From positions 1 through 50,184 of the forward strand of contig NZ_JADDUM010000019.1 of NCBI RefSeq assembly GCF_015163715.1: DNA of 50,184 nucleotides, given 5' to 3'. This document shows positions 43,926 to 50,184 of this stretch, piece by piece; position 1 is the first letter of the stretch; each line of letters begins with the position of its first letter. The DNA is from Pseudomonas cyclaminis (GTDB lineage Bacteria > Pseudomonadota > Gammaproteobacteria > Pseudomonadales > Pseudomonadaceae). The notes beneath the pieces are model-generated. The model searched no databases. It saw nothing but the letters and a program-made list of their open reading frames with translations, and had not been told where the DNA came from. Both the position numbers and the translations under genes were made by a program.

Positions 43926-44807
43926 TCACACATACACGTCGCGGTACTTTTCCACGAAGGCCTGCACCGACAGAGCGGGCGTACCGGTAACCTTCTCTAC
44001 TACGTCGTTCTCACCCGCAAAGACGCCCTCACGGTAGTTCTGAGCAACCTCGACCAAATGCTGCACGAGAGCCGCTGGAAACTTGTACTCGTGCTCCATC
44101 TTATGCTCGAACGCCTCGATTGATGTCGGTGCGTACTGGATTTCCGCGCCAAGCACTTCGCTCATGGCGGCGGCGATTTCGGTATGGTTCATTTCGACCG
44201 GGCCATGAAGGCTGTAGATCTTACCTTCGTGCCCCGCTGGGTTGGCCAGGATATGGGCAATCACCCGGCCTTGGTCGTCGGTCGCGATAGGCGCGTGGCG
44301 GCCATTTTCAAAGGGAAACTCGATTTTTTTCTTGGCCCAGATTTCTTTTGCAAAGTGAGGATACGCCAGCCAGTCTGCGAAAAAAGTGGGGCGAAGATGC
44401 GTTGTCGGTACGCCTGACCAGTCGAAAACGCGCTCTGATATCCAGTGATCCTGCGCTAGGTGACTTTTGGAATCGCGGCGCGCGGAGATCTGCGACATGT
44501 TCACGATTGCCTTTACCCCAGCCTCTTTCGCTGCCTGGGCAAAATAGGCTGCACCTTCGACGATCCCAGGTGCAAGTGGATAAAGGAAATAGGCCGAGCG
44601 AATTCCTTCCATTGCTGCACGAATAGCATCGATGTCGGTGAAATCGCCAATTGCAATTTCAACTCCGCGCTGGCGCAAAGCAGCAGCCCTTTCGTCGTCC
44701 GAACGCACGTAAGCGCGGACGCTCTTGCCCAGTTTAAGCAGCTCATCAATTGCTGCTGCGCCAGTCCGCCCGGTTGCACCGCTTACAAGAATATCTGCTG
44801 CGCTCAT
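43926..44807 (-). CDS. NmrA-like NAD(P)-binding oxidoreductase (2)
   Basis: A 293-residue protein of the NmrA/NAD(P)H-binding type. The Rossmann loop is ILVSGATGRTGAAAIDELL, followed by MSQISARRDSKSHLAQDHWISERVFDWSGVPTTHLRPTFFADWL and NGRHAPIATDDQGRVIA. It is the same length as the gene at 28287 and very similar through the middle. The start is set at ATG 44807 with GAGGA upstream. It heads a two-gene operon with MarR. The 40-100 bp upstream holds MarR-type palindromes. Likely redox sensing or reduction of quinone-like compounds; unproven. Confidence 0.88.
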   Translation of the reverse strand: MSAADILVSGATGRTGAAAIDELLKLGKSVRAYVRSDDERAAALRQRGVEIAIGDFTDIDAIRAAMEGIRSAYFLYPLAPGIVEGAAYFAQAAKEAGVKAIVNMSQISARRDSKSHLAQDHWISERVFDWSGVPTTHLRPTFFADWLAYPHFAKEIWAKKKIEFPFENGRHAPIATDDQGRVIAHILANPAGHEGKIYSLHGPVEMNHTEIAAAMSEVLGAEIQYAPTSIEAFEHKMEHEYKFPAALVQHLVEVAQNYREGVFAGENDVVEKVTGTPALSVQAFVEKYRDVYV

Positions 44808-44854
44808 GTTCGTAATCCTCTCAATTGAATGGAGCATATGCTCGTTGATTCACG

Positions 44855-44874
44855 ATAGGAGTATATGCCCCTAT
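44855..44874. promoter_or_regulatory. MarR-type operator (half-conserved palindrome)
   Basis: ATAGGAGTATATGCCCCTAT is an imperfect palindrome centred 57 bp upstream of the NmrA start. A related GGAGCATATGCTC lies at 44831-44843. The site shares its ATAGGAG...CCTAT arms with the perfect site at 44887 and sits 32 bp from it, three helical turns, so a repressor dimer could occupy both on one DNA face. Confidence 0.65.
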
Positions 44875-44886
44875 CTGGAACTCAAG

Positions 44887-44906
44887 ATAGGAGCATGCGC
44901 TCCTAT
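44887..44906. promoter_or_regulatory. MarR-type operator (palindrome, 8-bp perfect arms)
   Basis: ATAGGAGCATGCGCTCCTAT has 8-bp perfect arms (ATAGGAGC / GCTCCTAT) around ATGC. It is the strongest operator-like site in the window and lies about 90 bp before the NmrA-MarR operon, 32 bp from the related site at 44855. Confidence 0.7.
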
Positions 44907-45350
44907 TGTCAATTAATGATCATGACCGTTCGGCGGGTCGACCAGTCTGGGGGACCCCGCTGCTTCTTTGCTACCGGACGCGGGGCCTTGTACTACTTGG
45001 GGTTAAAGCCTATTTAGTGGCCGATCCAATGGGTCCCCGAGCAGCATGCGACAACGCAAAAGGTCATCAATGTCACTTAGCCAGCGAAACCAGAAGGTGT
45101 CGATATCGACTCCGATTATGTCGATATCGCCATTGGTTACCACAAACCTCCCCCCGTATTCTCAGTCTCAAGCGGGTAGCTCTAAAGCCCGCGGGTAGCT
45201 GTCGCAAGATCGGAACGCAGACCCAGCGAGGTTCTCAGACCATTTTGCTTCGGCAGGACAGTAAAAAATCAAATCCCTACTTACAGCACTTTGCTGAATT
45301 GCAATAAGTAGTAGTCGCAACACCGTGACGAAAACGTCCAGGAGTTAAGA
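44907..45350. other. 444-bp spacer with a repeated CGATATCG motif
   Basis: No coding frame with motifs or a ribosome-binding site is seen. At 45098-45132 two TGTCGATATCG copies occur 21 bp apart; the second is part of the 17-nt string TTATGTCGATATCGCCA that also lies upstream of GlxA regulator 2. It may be a regulator-binding site for the HD gene to its right, although it is about 220 bp from the start codon. Confidence 0.45.
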
Positions 45351-46154
45351 ATGAAGATTGTGTCTAGCTCATCAAGCGCACTCGATGTTTCAGTCGGATC
45401 CGTGGAATGGGGAGAATCCACCAAAGGCATTCTCCGTGAGAGCGAACAAGTCCAGCTCATCGAAAACTTGAAGTACATATTTAGCCAAGAGAATCTGGAT
45501 GCAGAACGCCACCGACTTGGCCTTCTGAATCCAAAGTACATTTCCATCGATGACCTTTTACCGCCTGATACCAAAATGGTCAGAGAGTCTCTAGCCTATG
45601 TTCAGGACTTGTATAAGCCGACTCTAATGAGACACTGCTGGCGCACCTACTACTTCGGATCAATGATCGCGTTGCACGATGGTATCGAATTTGACCGTGA
45701 ACTAGGTTTCGCCTCGGCCATGCTTCACGACCTTGGCCTAACACCCACAGCTGACCCGCGACCGTGTGACTGTTGCTTCGCCGTCAACGGTGGCGTGCAC
45801 GCACGAGACTTCCTGCTAGGACAGGGCTTCGCGCGCGCGCATGCCGATACGGTGGCGCACGCCATTGCAGTGCACCTTAATTATCACGTTCCGGCTGAGG
45901 AACATGGTGCAGAGGCATTCTTGGTTACGCGCGGCGCTATCTGTGATGTGTTCGGCACAGGTGTGTCACGAATGTCTCAACAATCAATAAAAGATGTGCT
46001 TGCCAAGTACTCCCGAGACGAACTCTACAGCGTATTCAGCGCGACAGCATTTGAACACCTCGTCGGCACGCGATTTGAAGTTTCATTTAAGGCCGTGACA
46101 AGTGGGCTGGTGGAAACAGTTCCGCACGCACTTGATTTACCTCCCTTCGTTTAA
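45351..46154 (+). CDS. HD-domain protein, cyanamide-hydratase-like (2)
   Basis: A 267-residue HD-domain protein with an N-terminal extension of about 75 residues compared with the copy at 27536. Motifs are LMRHCWRTYYFGSMIALHDGIEF, ASAMLHDLGLTP (His-Asp), and AHAIAVHLNYH. HCWRTYYFG closely matches the cyanamide hydratase pattern (H-x-x-R-x-Y-x-F/Y-G). The Cys-rich PCDCCFAVNGG insert after the HD motif is unusual. Likely a metal-dependent hydrolase or hydratase for a small nitrogen compound; the substrate is inferred only. AGGAG precedes the ATG. It is a lone gene. Confidence 0.8.
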   Translation: MKIVSSSSSALDVSVGSVEWGESTKGILRESEQVQLIENLKYIFSQENLDAERHRLGLLNPKYISIDDLLPPDTKMVRESLAYVQDLYKPTLMRHCWRTYYFGSMIALHDGIEFDRELGFASAMLHDLGLTPTADPRPCDCCFAVNGGVHARDFLLGQGFARAHADTVAHAIAVHLNYHVPAEEHGAEAFLVTRGAICDVFGTGVSRMSQQSIKDVLAKYSRDELYSVFSATAFEHLVGTRFEVSFKAVTSGLVETVPHALDLPPFV

Positions 46155-46665
46155 TCTGCTTACAGAATGTCCAGGCTGCGACTTACTTAGTTAGTAGTTC
46201 CCAGCCTGGCTTCTGCCCTTCCGAAACATCTTATAAGCCCACTGACGTTGTGATGATCTTAATCAGTGTTCAAAATACAAACGAGTTGGACGTTTACAAG
46301 GAAAAGCTCTGTGGATACTTGTCTAGCATGCGATAAAGCGGAGCGCAGCGAGATCGTCAGCAGTAGGCTAAGGGAGAATACTGTAGCGAGTCGCCTACCA
46401 GACCTTCACGTGCGTGGTTAGCACAGGCGAGATGTCAGGGACCCAAGCGTCGGGGTTTTCATCGATCGCCTAAAACAGCTTAACAATTAAGTAAATAGTT
46501 CAACGTTGCCGTTCCACTCCGAGCGAGAGTCGGCAACGGCCGCACCGCCATTTATTCGGCGGTCGAGGGCTGTTCAATGAGAGACGTGCAGCCACCTGGG
46601 GGCTGAAGACCACATCCAACTGCACGTAAATACGGCGACCAACAATGTCAGTCGCCGCTCTGAAA
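46155..46665. other. 511-bp spacer with hairpins
   Basis: No gene is supported. CGTTGCCG and CGGCAACG (46504-46538) form a perfect 8-bp stem with a 19-nt loop, followed by a second short hairpin ACCGCC...GGCGGT. They lie downstream of the convergent HD and carbonic-anhydrase-like genes and could end transcription, but neither is followed by a T run. Confidence 0.4.
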
Positions 46666-47259
46666 TCAGGCCTTGGCCTGGTCAGGAATGTCGCTCACTA
46701 CCTCAGTCAGTTCCAGCGTATCGATATTGTAGAAGAAGCCGTAGATCTTCACGTGCGCTGGCACCCCTGGGTTTGCTCGAACAACTCCGACATCGTATTT
46801 GAGCGAGGTCTCGAAATCCGAAATGCAGATGCTGTCATGGTCAAACGCCGAGGAAATATCGCTGCCATGCTCATGTTTGAACGCGTCAATGATGCCTTCA
46901 TTGGTGAAAGACGTAGCACCGCAGAATGAGTGGTGCACAACCACTACCCTTTCGATGCCGAAGAGATGGACCATCGTGGCGATCGACTGCACACCTGCGA
47001 CAGCACGACCACCAGCGACAGACACTGGGAATAAGGTCGTCGTATGTCCTACCCGATTTCCAGCTTCATCAAGAACGTTCTCGCCTGGGTAAACCTCACC
47101 AAAATGCTTGGCAACAACGGCCGGTATTTCCGAAGCACGTGGATCGAAGCAGTGGATGACGATGGTGTTGAGACTCACCGCCTTGGCGAAGAGCGGACGG
47201 AACTCCGCTTCGTTGTACCAAGGCTGTGCTTTGAAAGAGAAATCATTGAAGTTGGGCAT
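46666..47259 (-). CDS. beta-carbonic-anhydrase-like protein
   Basis: A 197-residue protein of the beta-carbonic anhydrase fold. The zinc ligands are recognisable: Cys37-x-Asp39-x-Arg41 in VIHCFDPRASEIP and His110-x-x-Cys113 in VVVHHSFCGATSF. The region between (GHTTTLFPVSVAGGRAVAGVQSIATMVHLFGI) keeps the family layout, but the usual ISNAGN turn before the strand is altered. The same fold includes carbonyl sulfide and carbon disulfide hydrolases, so CO2 hydration is not assured. GGAG lies before the ATG. It is divergent from a TetR gene across twin palindromes. Confidence 0.8.
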   Translation of the reverse strand: MPNFNDFSFKAQPWYNEAEFRPLFAKAVSLNTIVIHCFDPRASEIPAVVAKHFGEVYPGENVLDEAGNRVGHTTTLFPVSVAGGRAVAGVQSIATMVHLFGIERVVVVHHSFCGATSFTNEGIIDAFKHEHGSDISSAFDHDSICISDFETSLKYDVGVVRANPGVPAHVKIYGFFYNIDTLELTEVVSDIPDQAKA

Positions 47260-47316
47260 TTTGTGTCTCCAGCGCTCTTGAATATTTTGTGACTGGACCG
47301 AGCCAGTCAGCTAAAA

Positions 47317-47366
47317 GTACACAGATCTGTCTACTCTTTCAAGAAAAAGTAGACAGATCTGTTTAC
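47317..47366. promoter_or_regulatory. twin TetR-type operators
   Basis: GTACACAGATCTGTCTAC (47317-47334) and GTAGACAGATCTGTTTAC (47349-47366) share the perfect palindrome ACAGATCTGT with GTA/TAC flanks. Their centres are 32 bp apart, three helical turns. They lie between the divergent carbonic-anhydrase-like and TetR genes, 58 and 31 bp from the respective starts, and are the expected autoregulatory sites of this TetR. Confidence 0.8.
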
Positions 47367-47396
47367 CCCTGCTACGGTGGAAGCTGGAGGATTTCC

Positions 47397-48014
47397 ATGA
47401 CGAATTTTGCTTCAAGTTTCAAAGACCTTCGCTTCGAGGACATTGCATCTCTCAAGCCACGGGATCGTATATTAAAGACGGCAATAATCCTCTTTAATGA
47501 ACGTGGCGTGCACACCGTCGGAATTGATCGAGTTATTGCTGAAAGCGGTGTATCGAAGAGAACCTTCTATAATTACTTCCCTTCAAAGGCTGATCTGATT
47601 GCTGCCTATTTGGATTTTTGGCATTGGCTCCGTTTTACGAACCTGAACAAGTTCGCCGCGCGAGTGAGTGGCGATCCAAAAGCCGAACTCTTGGCGATCT
47701 TTGATTTCCTTGAATATTGGTTTTCAGAACAAGATTTCAGAGGCTGCGCATTTGCTCGCGGTCTGAATGACTTTAATGATGACGCATCGAAAATTTTACG
47801 CGCCAAAGTCAGCGTGCATTTCGTTGAATGGGCTAACTTCATTATGGCGCGCTTGTCCCTGTTCGTGGAACCCGAAAAGGCAGACATTATTCTCCCACAG
47901 TTTCTAAGCCTTATTACCGGAACTACCGTTGTTGCCCACGCCTCAGGCAATGTAAAAATCGCGCAACTAAACAAGCAGATAGCTGAAATATTATTAACTG
48001 CCAGAGCAGGCTAA
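47397..48014 (+). CDS. TetR/AcrR family regulator
   Basis: A 205-residue regulator with an N-terminal HTH: KPRDRILKTAIILFNERGVHTVGIDRVIAESGVSKRTFYNYFPSKADLIAAYLDFW (residues ~20-75). The all-helical ligand domain includes DFLEYWFSEQDFRGCAFARGLNDF, a pattern (RGCAF) typical of the TetR subgroup with a Cys in the ligand pocket. The start at ATG 47397 has GGAGG upstream. The divergent gene and shared palindromes suggest it represses the carbonic-anhydrase-like gene and itself. The inducer is unknown. Its GC is lower than that of the core genes. Confidence 0.9.
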   Translation: MTNFASSFKDLRFEDIASLKPRDRILKTAIILFNERGVHTVGIDRVIAESGVSKRTFYNYFPSKADLIAAYLDFWHWLRFTNLNKFAARVSGDPKAELLAIFDFLEYWFSEQDFRGCAFARGLNDFNDDASKILRAKVSVHFVEWANFIMARLSLFVEPEKADIILPQFLSLITGTTVVAHASGNVKIAQLNKQIAEILLTARAG

Positions 48015-48083
48015 TTTTCCGGGCTGTACCGATCCTCGGCAGCTTCTTGATCCCACTTTTTCTTATCTTACCGCTTTGCGTTG

Positions 48084-48646
48084 CAGTACTTCACCAATAA
48101 CTCGCCAGCAAATAGCCAACCAATTGCCGAATTCCCACGCTCCACTGCCGAAGACATCGACAAGGCCCTGGACGCTGCCCATGCCGCCGCCGATGCCTGG
48201 GACGCCACGTCCGCCTAGGCGCGCTCGTTGGTGCTGCTGAAAATCGCCGACCACATCGAGCAAAACCTGGAACTGCTGATAATCACCGAATCCTTGGACA
48301 ACGGCAAAGCCGTTTGCGAAACCCTGAACGCCGACATCCCGCTAGCCGCCGACCACTTTCGCTACTTCGCCGGTTGCATCAGCGCCGCCGAATCGACGGC
48401 AATACTGTGGCCTACCACATCCATGAACCGCGGGGCGTGTTCGGGCAGATCATCCCGTGGAACTTCCCGATCCTGATGGCCGCCTGGAAACTCGCCCCAG
48501 CGCTGGCCGCCGGTAACTGCGTGGTGCTCAAGCCTGCCGAGCAAACCCCGCTGGGCATTACCGTGCTGGTCGCGATGCTTGATCACTATCAGCAGACAAA
48601 AAACCTGCTGGTGAGCTATGACATCAATCCGTTGGGGTTCTTCTAA
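48084..48646 (+). pseudogene. aldehyde dehydrogenase (ExaC-type) pseudogene with stop, frameshift and large deletion
   Basis: A decayed gene like the NAD-dependent aldehyde dehydrogenase ExaC. Segments in order are [35 protein letters not shown], an in-frame TAG at 48216, [30 protein letters not shown]..., a frameshift near 48395-48405, and [52 protein letters not shown]. It then jumps to the C-terminal [23 protein letters not shown], skipping about 280-290 residues including the catalytic Cys. The first ~30 residues are also missing. It cannot be functional. Confidence 0.88.
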
Positions 48647-49105
48647 TACCTAGACGGTGGACGACTAGTCGAATGCCTGGACGCGCTCTGTAAATGGATG
48701 AGTGGACAGAGCACGTCAACCGATTCAAGACGCGGCTACGCCCCCGCCTAGACTATCGTTTTATTACATCAAGGGGCATTGGCGAACGTTTGCCTGGGTC
48801 GTTTTCTGTCCTTCACGACAGGCAGAAAGCGGCCCAGAGTGTGTAAAAACGCTTCGCCAAAATTGAAGTGTGCGCGTCTACGTTAAATCTGAAATTTATC
48901 GGCACGTCAGCAGATGTGGATTTCGCGTAGAAGCGCGATTTCCAGTCCAGCTTTGAGTGCCTGTCGCGCTCAAAAACGTTTTTACACGCTCTGGGTCAGA
49001 AGCAGCCATTCACGCCTCGTCTCCGAAGCGCTGATTTGCTGATTATTGTGAAAATGGTCAAACCGGCACGACGATGCGTGCCGGGCTACGAACAACATCA
49101 ATATT
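48647..49105. other. 459-bp spacer containing an inverted-repeat element
   Basis: The left part (48647-48830) has a hairpin, TGGGTCGTTTTCTGTC and GACAGGCAGAAAGCGGCCCA at about 48795-48836, with a few mismatches. The right part holds the inverted-repeat element at 48833-48995. No gene is supported. The copper cluster begins at 49106. Confidence 0.5.
48833..48995. mobile_element. small inverted-repeat element (MITE-like)
   Basis: The ends are CCCAGAGTGTGTAAAAACG (48833-48851) and, inverted, CCCAGAGCGTGTAAAAACG (48977-48995), identical in 18 of 19 positions. The 163-bp unit has no coding capacity. No obvious target-site duplication is seen. It may be the relic of an insertion sequence or a non-autonomous MITE. 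Confidence 0.5.
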
Positions 49106-49456
49106 TCATTTTTTGATGGAAACAATCGTTGCTTTTCCACCCTCTAGTCGGAAGGAAAACGATACACGGTCTCCCACCGAAAGCCCTGTCAACTGGTCCT
49201 CTGCCACGGAAAAGGCCATGGTCATCGGCGGCCATTGCACGGCCGGAACAGCGCCGTGAGCGAGGGTCACCGTATGTTTCGCAGGATCGATAGCCTTGAT
49301 CGTGCCCTCGGCACTGGCGACAGGAGCTTGCTTCGATTCCTGCTTCATTTCCATGCCTTCCATACCGTCCATTTTCATTCCCGGCATGTCCTGCGCATGG
49401 GTAGCAAGAGAGAACACAGCAGCGGTGCTGGCAACTGCAATCAGGGTCAGTTTCAT
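49106..49456 (-). CDS. cusF: CusF-type periplasmic copper-binding protein
   Basis: A 116-residue protein with a Sec signal ([20 protein letters not shown], cleavage near AQDMP), a Met-rich linker ([16 protein letters not shown]), and a CusF domain. The Cu(I)/Ag(I) ligand set is present: His67, Trp75, Met78 and Met80 in [18 protein letters not shown], matching the His36-Trp44-Met47-Met49 pattern of E. coli CusF. It would ferry Cu(I) to the efflux pump. It overlaps the CusA-type gene by 4 nt (ATGA), so it is the 3' gene of the same operon. Confidence 0.9.
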   Translation of the reverse strand: MKLTLIAVASTAAVFSLATHAQDMPGMKMDGMEGMEMKQESKQAPVASAEGTIKAIDPAKHTVTLAHGAVPAVQWPPMTMAFSVAEDQLTGLSVGDRVSFSFRLEGGKATIVSIKK

Positions 49457-50184
49457 ACGACTTTTCCTTCAAGGGTGACGGGTTCAATGGGGAGGTTTCG
49501 GCGGCGCATCAAGCGATAGGCCGCCGGAATGACAAACAGGGAAAGCAAGGGTGCCGTGACCATGCCGCCGACCATGGGCGCGGCGATGCGGCTCATCACT
49601 TCACTACCGGTCCCGCTGCCCAGCAAGATGGGTAACAGGCCCGCAATGATGACGGCCACGGTCATGGCTTTAGGCCGAACTCGCTGCACGGCGCCTTCGC
49701 GAATCGCCGCCACCAGTCCGCGTTCGGTCCTGTCGCCAAGGTCTTCACGTTCGGCCCAGGCATTCTTCAAATAGAGCAGCATGATTACGCCAAACTCCGC
49801 AGAGACACCGGCCAACGCGATAAAGCCGACCCCGGTGGCGACTGACAGGTTGAACCCCAACAGATAGAGGAACCATGCCCCGCCAGTCAGTGCGAATGGC
49901 AGAGTGGCCATGATCAGCAAGGCCTCATCGAAGCGGGCAAAAGTCAGGTAGAGCAGCACGAAGATGATCAACAGCGTGGCAGGCACCACCAGTTTGAGTC
50001 GTGCGTTGGCCCTTTCGAGAAACTCGAACTGCCCTGAGTAACTCAGGCTCATGCCGGGCTGCAACTTGACCTGTTCACTGACGACCCGACGCAGGTCGGC
50101 GACTACCGAGGCAATGTCCCGGCCACGCACGTCGATGTACACCCAACCAGAGGGTCGTGCGTTCTCGCTCTTGAGCATCGGCGG
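49453..50184 (-). CDS. cusA: CusA/CzcA-type heavy-metal RND pump, C-terminal part (cut by window edge)
   Basis: About 240 C-terminal residues of a heavy-metal efflux RND permease. Recognisable parts are [22 protein letters not shown], the [39 protein letters not shown] helix, the [42 protein letters not shown] segment, and [40 protein letters not shown]. These match CusA, which exports Cu(I)/Ag(I) from the periplasm. The 5' part lies beyond 50184, so Met residues of the metal site cannot be checked. The CusF-type gene follows. Confidence 0.9.
   Translation of the reverse strand, partial: PPMLKSENARPSGWVYIDVRGRDIASVVADLRRVVSEQVKLQPGMSLSYSGQFEFLERANARLKLVVPATLLIIFVLLYLTFARFDEALLIMATLPFALTGGAWFLYLLGFNLSVATGVGFIALAGVSAEFGVIMLLYLKNAWAEREDLGDRTERGLVAAIREGAVQRVRPKAMTVAVIIAGLLPILLGSGTGSEVMSRIAAPMVGGMVTAPLLSLFVIPAAYRLMRRRNLPIEPVTLEGKVV

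Noticed and set aside
1..50184. CRISPR arrays, rRNA, tRNA genes and intact insertion sequences
   Set aside because: No regularly spaced repeats, no rRNA signature and no cloverleaf were found, and no DDE transposase motifs were seen in any frame.

Overview
The window looks like a chromosomal segment of a fluorescent-group Pseudomonas. The evidence is a typical Pseudomonas REP doublet at the left edge, a complete mexE-mexF-oprN-type efflux operon whose protein lengths (414, 1063 and 472 aa) match the P. aeruginosa system, MexT-like regulators, and high-GC codon use in the core genes. No rRNA, tRNA or CRISPR array is visible.

Layout. (1) 1-3900 is core-like: a shikimate dehydrogenase homologue, three small proteins, an AI-2E/PerM family permease and the first ~175 codons of a U32 peptidase/tRNA hydroxylation gene (trhP/yegQ type). 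(2) 3900-14460 is a compact mobile defence island. It begins exactly where trhP is cut and carries four overlapping or closely packed AT-rich genes: three large tyrosine-recombinase-fold proteins and one small helical protein. A two-gene Gabija-type antiphage module (OLD/TOPRIM ATPase plus UvrD-like helicase) follows. The 3' part of trhP is not found anywhere in the window. (3) 14530-21564 holds a MexEF-OprN-type RND operon, a MexT-like regulator reduced to its DNA-binding domain, and a TetR gene broken by one missing base. (4) 21840-48650 is an accessory region full of paralogues: four GlxA-type regulators, two SCO-like proteins, two cyanamide-hydratase-like HD proteins, two intact NmrA-like oxidoreductases and one relic, two MarR copies (one dead), two SDRs, an OYE reductase, two broken aldehyde dehydrogenases, a GST, an SIS protein, a NTF2-like protein, an MFS transporter, a PCu(A)C copper chaperone, a haloacid dehalogenase, a beta-carbonic-anhydrase-like protein and a DUF1326/DUF2182 pair. 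(5) 48830-50184 has a small inverted-repeat element and the 3' end of a copper-efflux cluster (CusA-type RND pump and CusF-type periplasmic protein).

How the parts may work together (inference). The recombinases probably move the Gabija cargo. The accessory region reads as a tolerance island for a reactive small molecule, with export by MexEF-OprN and MFS, reduction or oxidation of electrophiles (OYE, SDR, NmrA, ALDH), conjugation (GST), hydration or hydrolysis (HD proteins, dehalogenase, CA-like) and repair of copper-dependent respiration (SCO, PCu(A)C). GlxA, MexT-like, MarR and TetR switches would control it. Several modules have been duplicated and are decaying, so the region appears to be in evolutionary turnover. 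Conserved operator-like palindromes are visible upstream of the GlxA genes, the NmrA-MarR operon and the CA/TetR pair.
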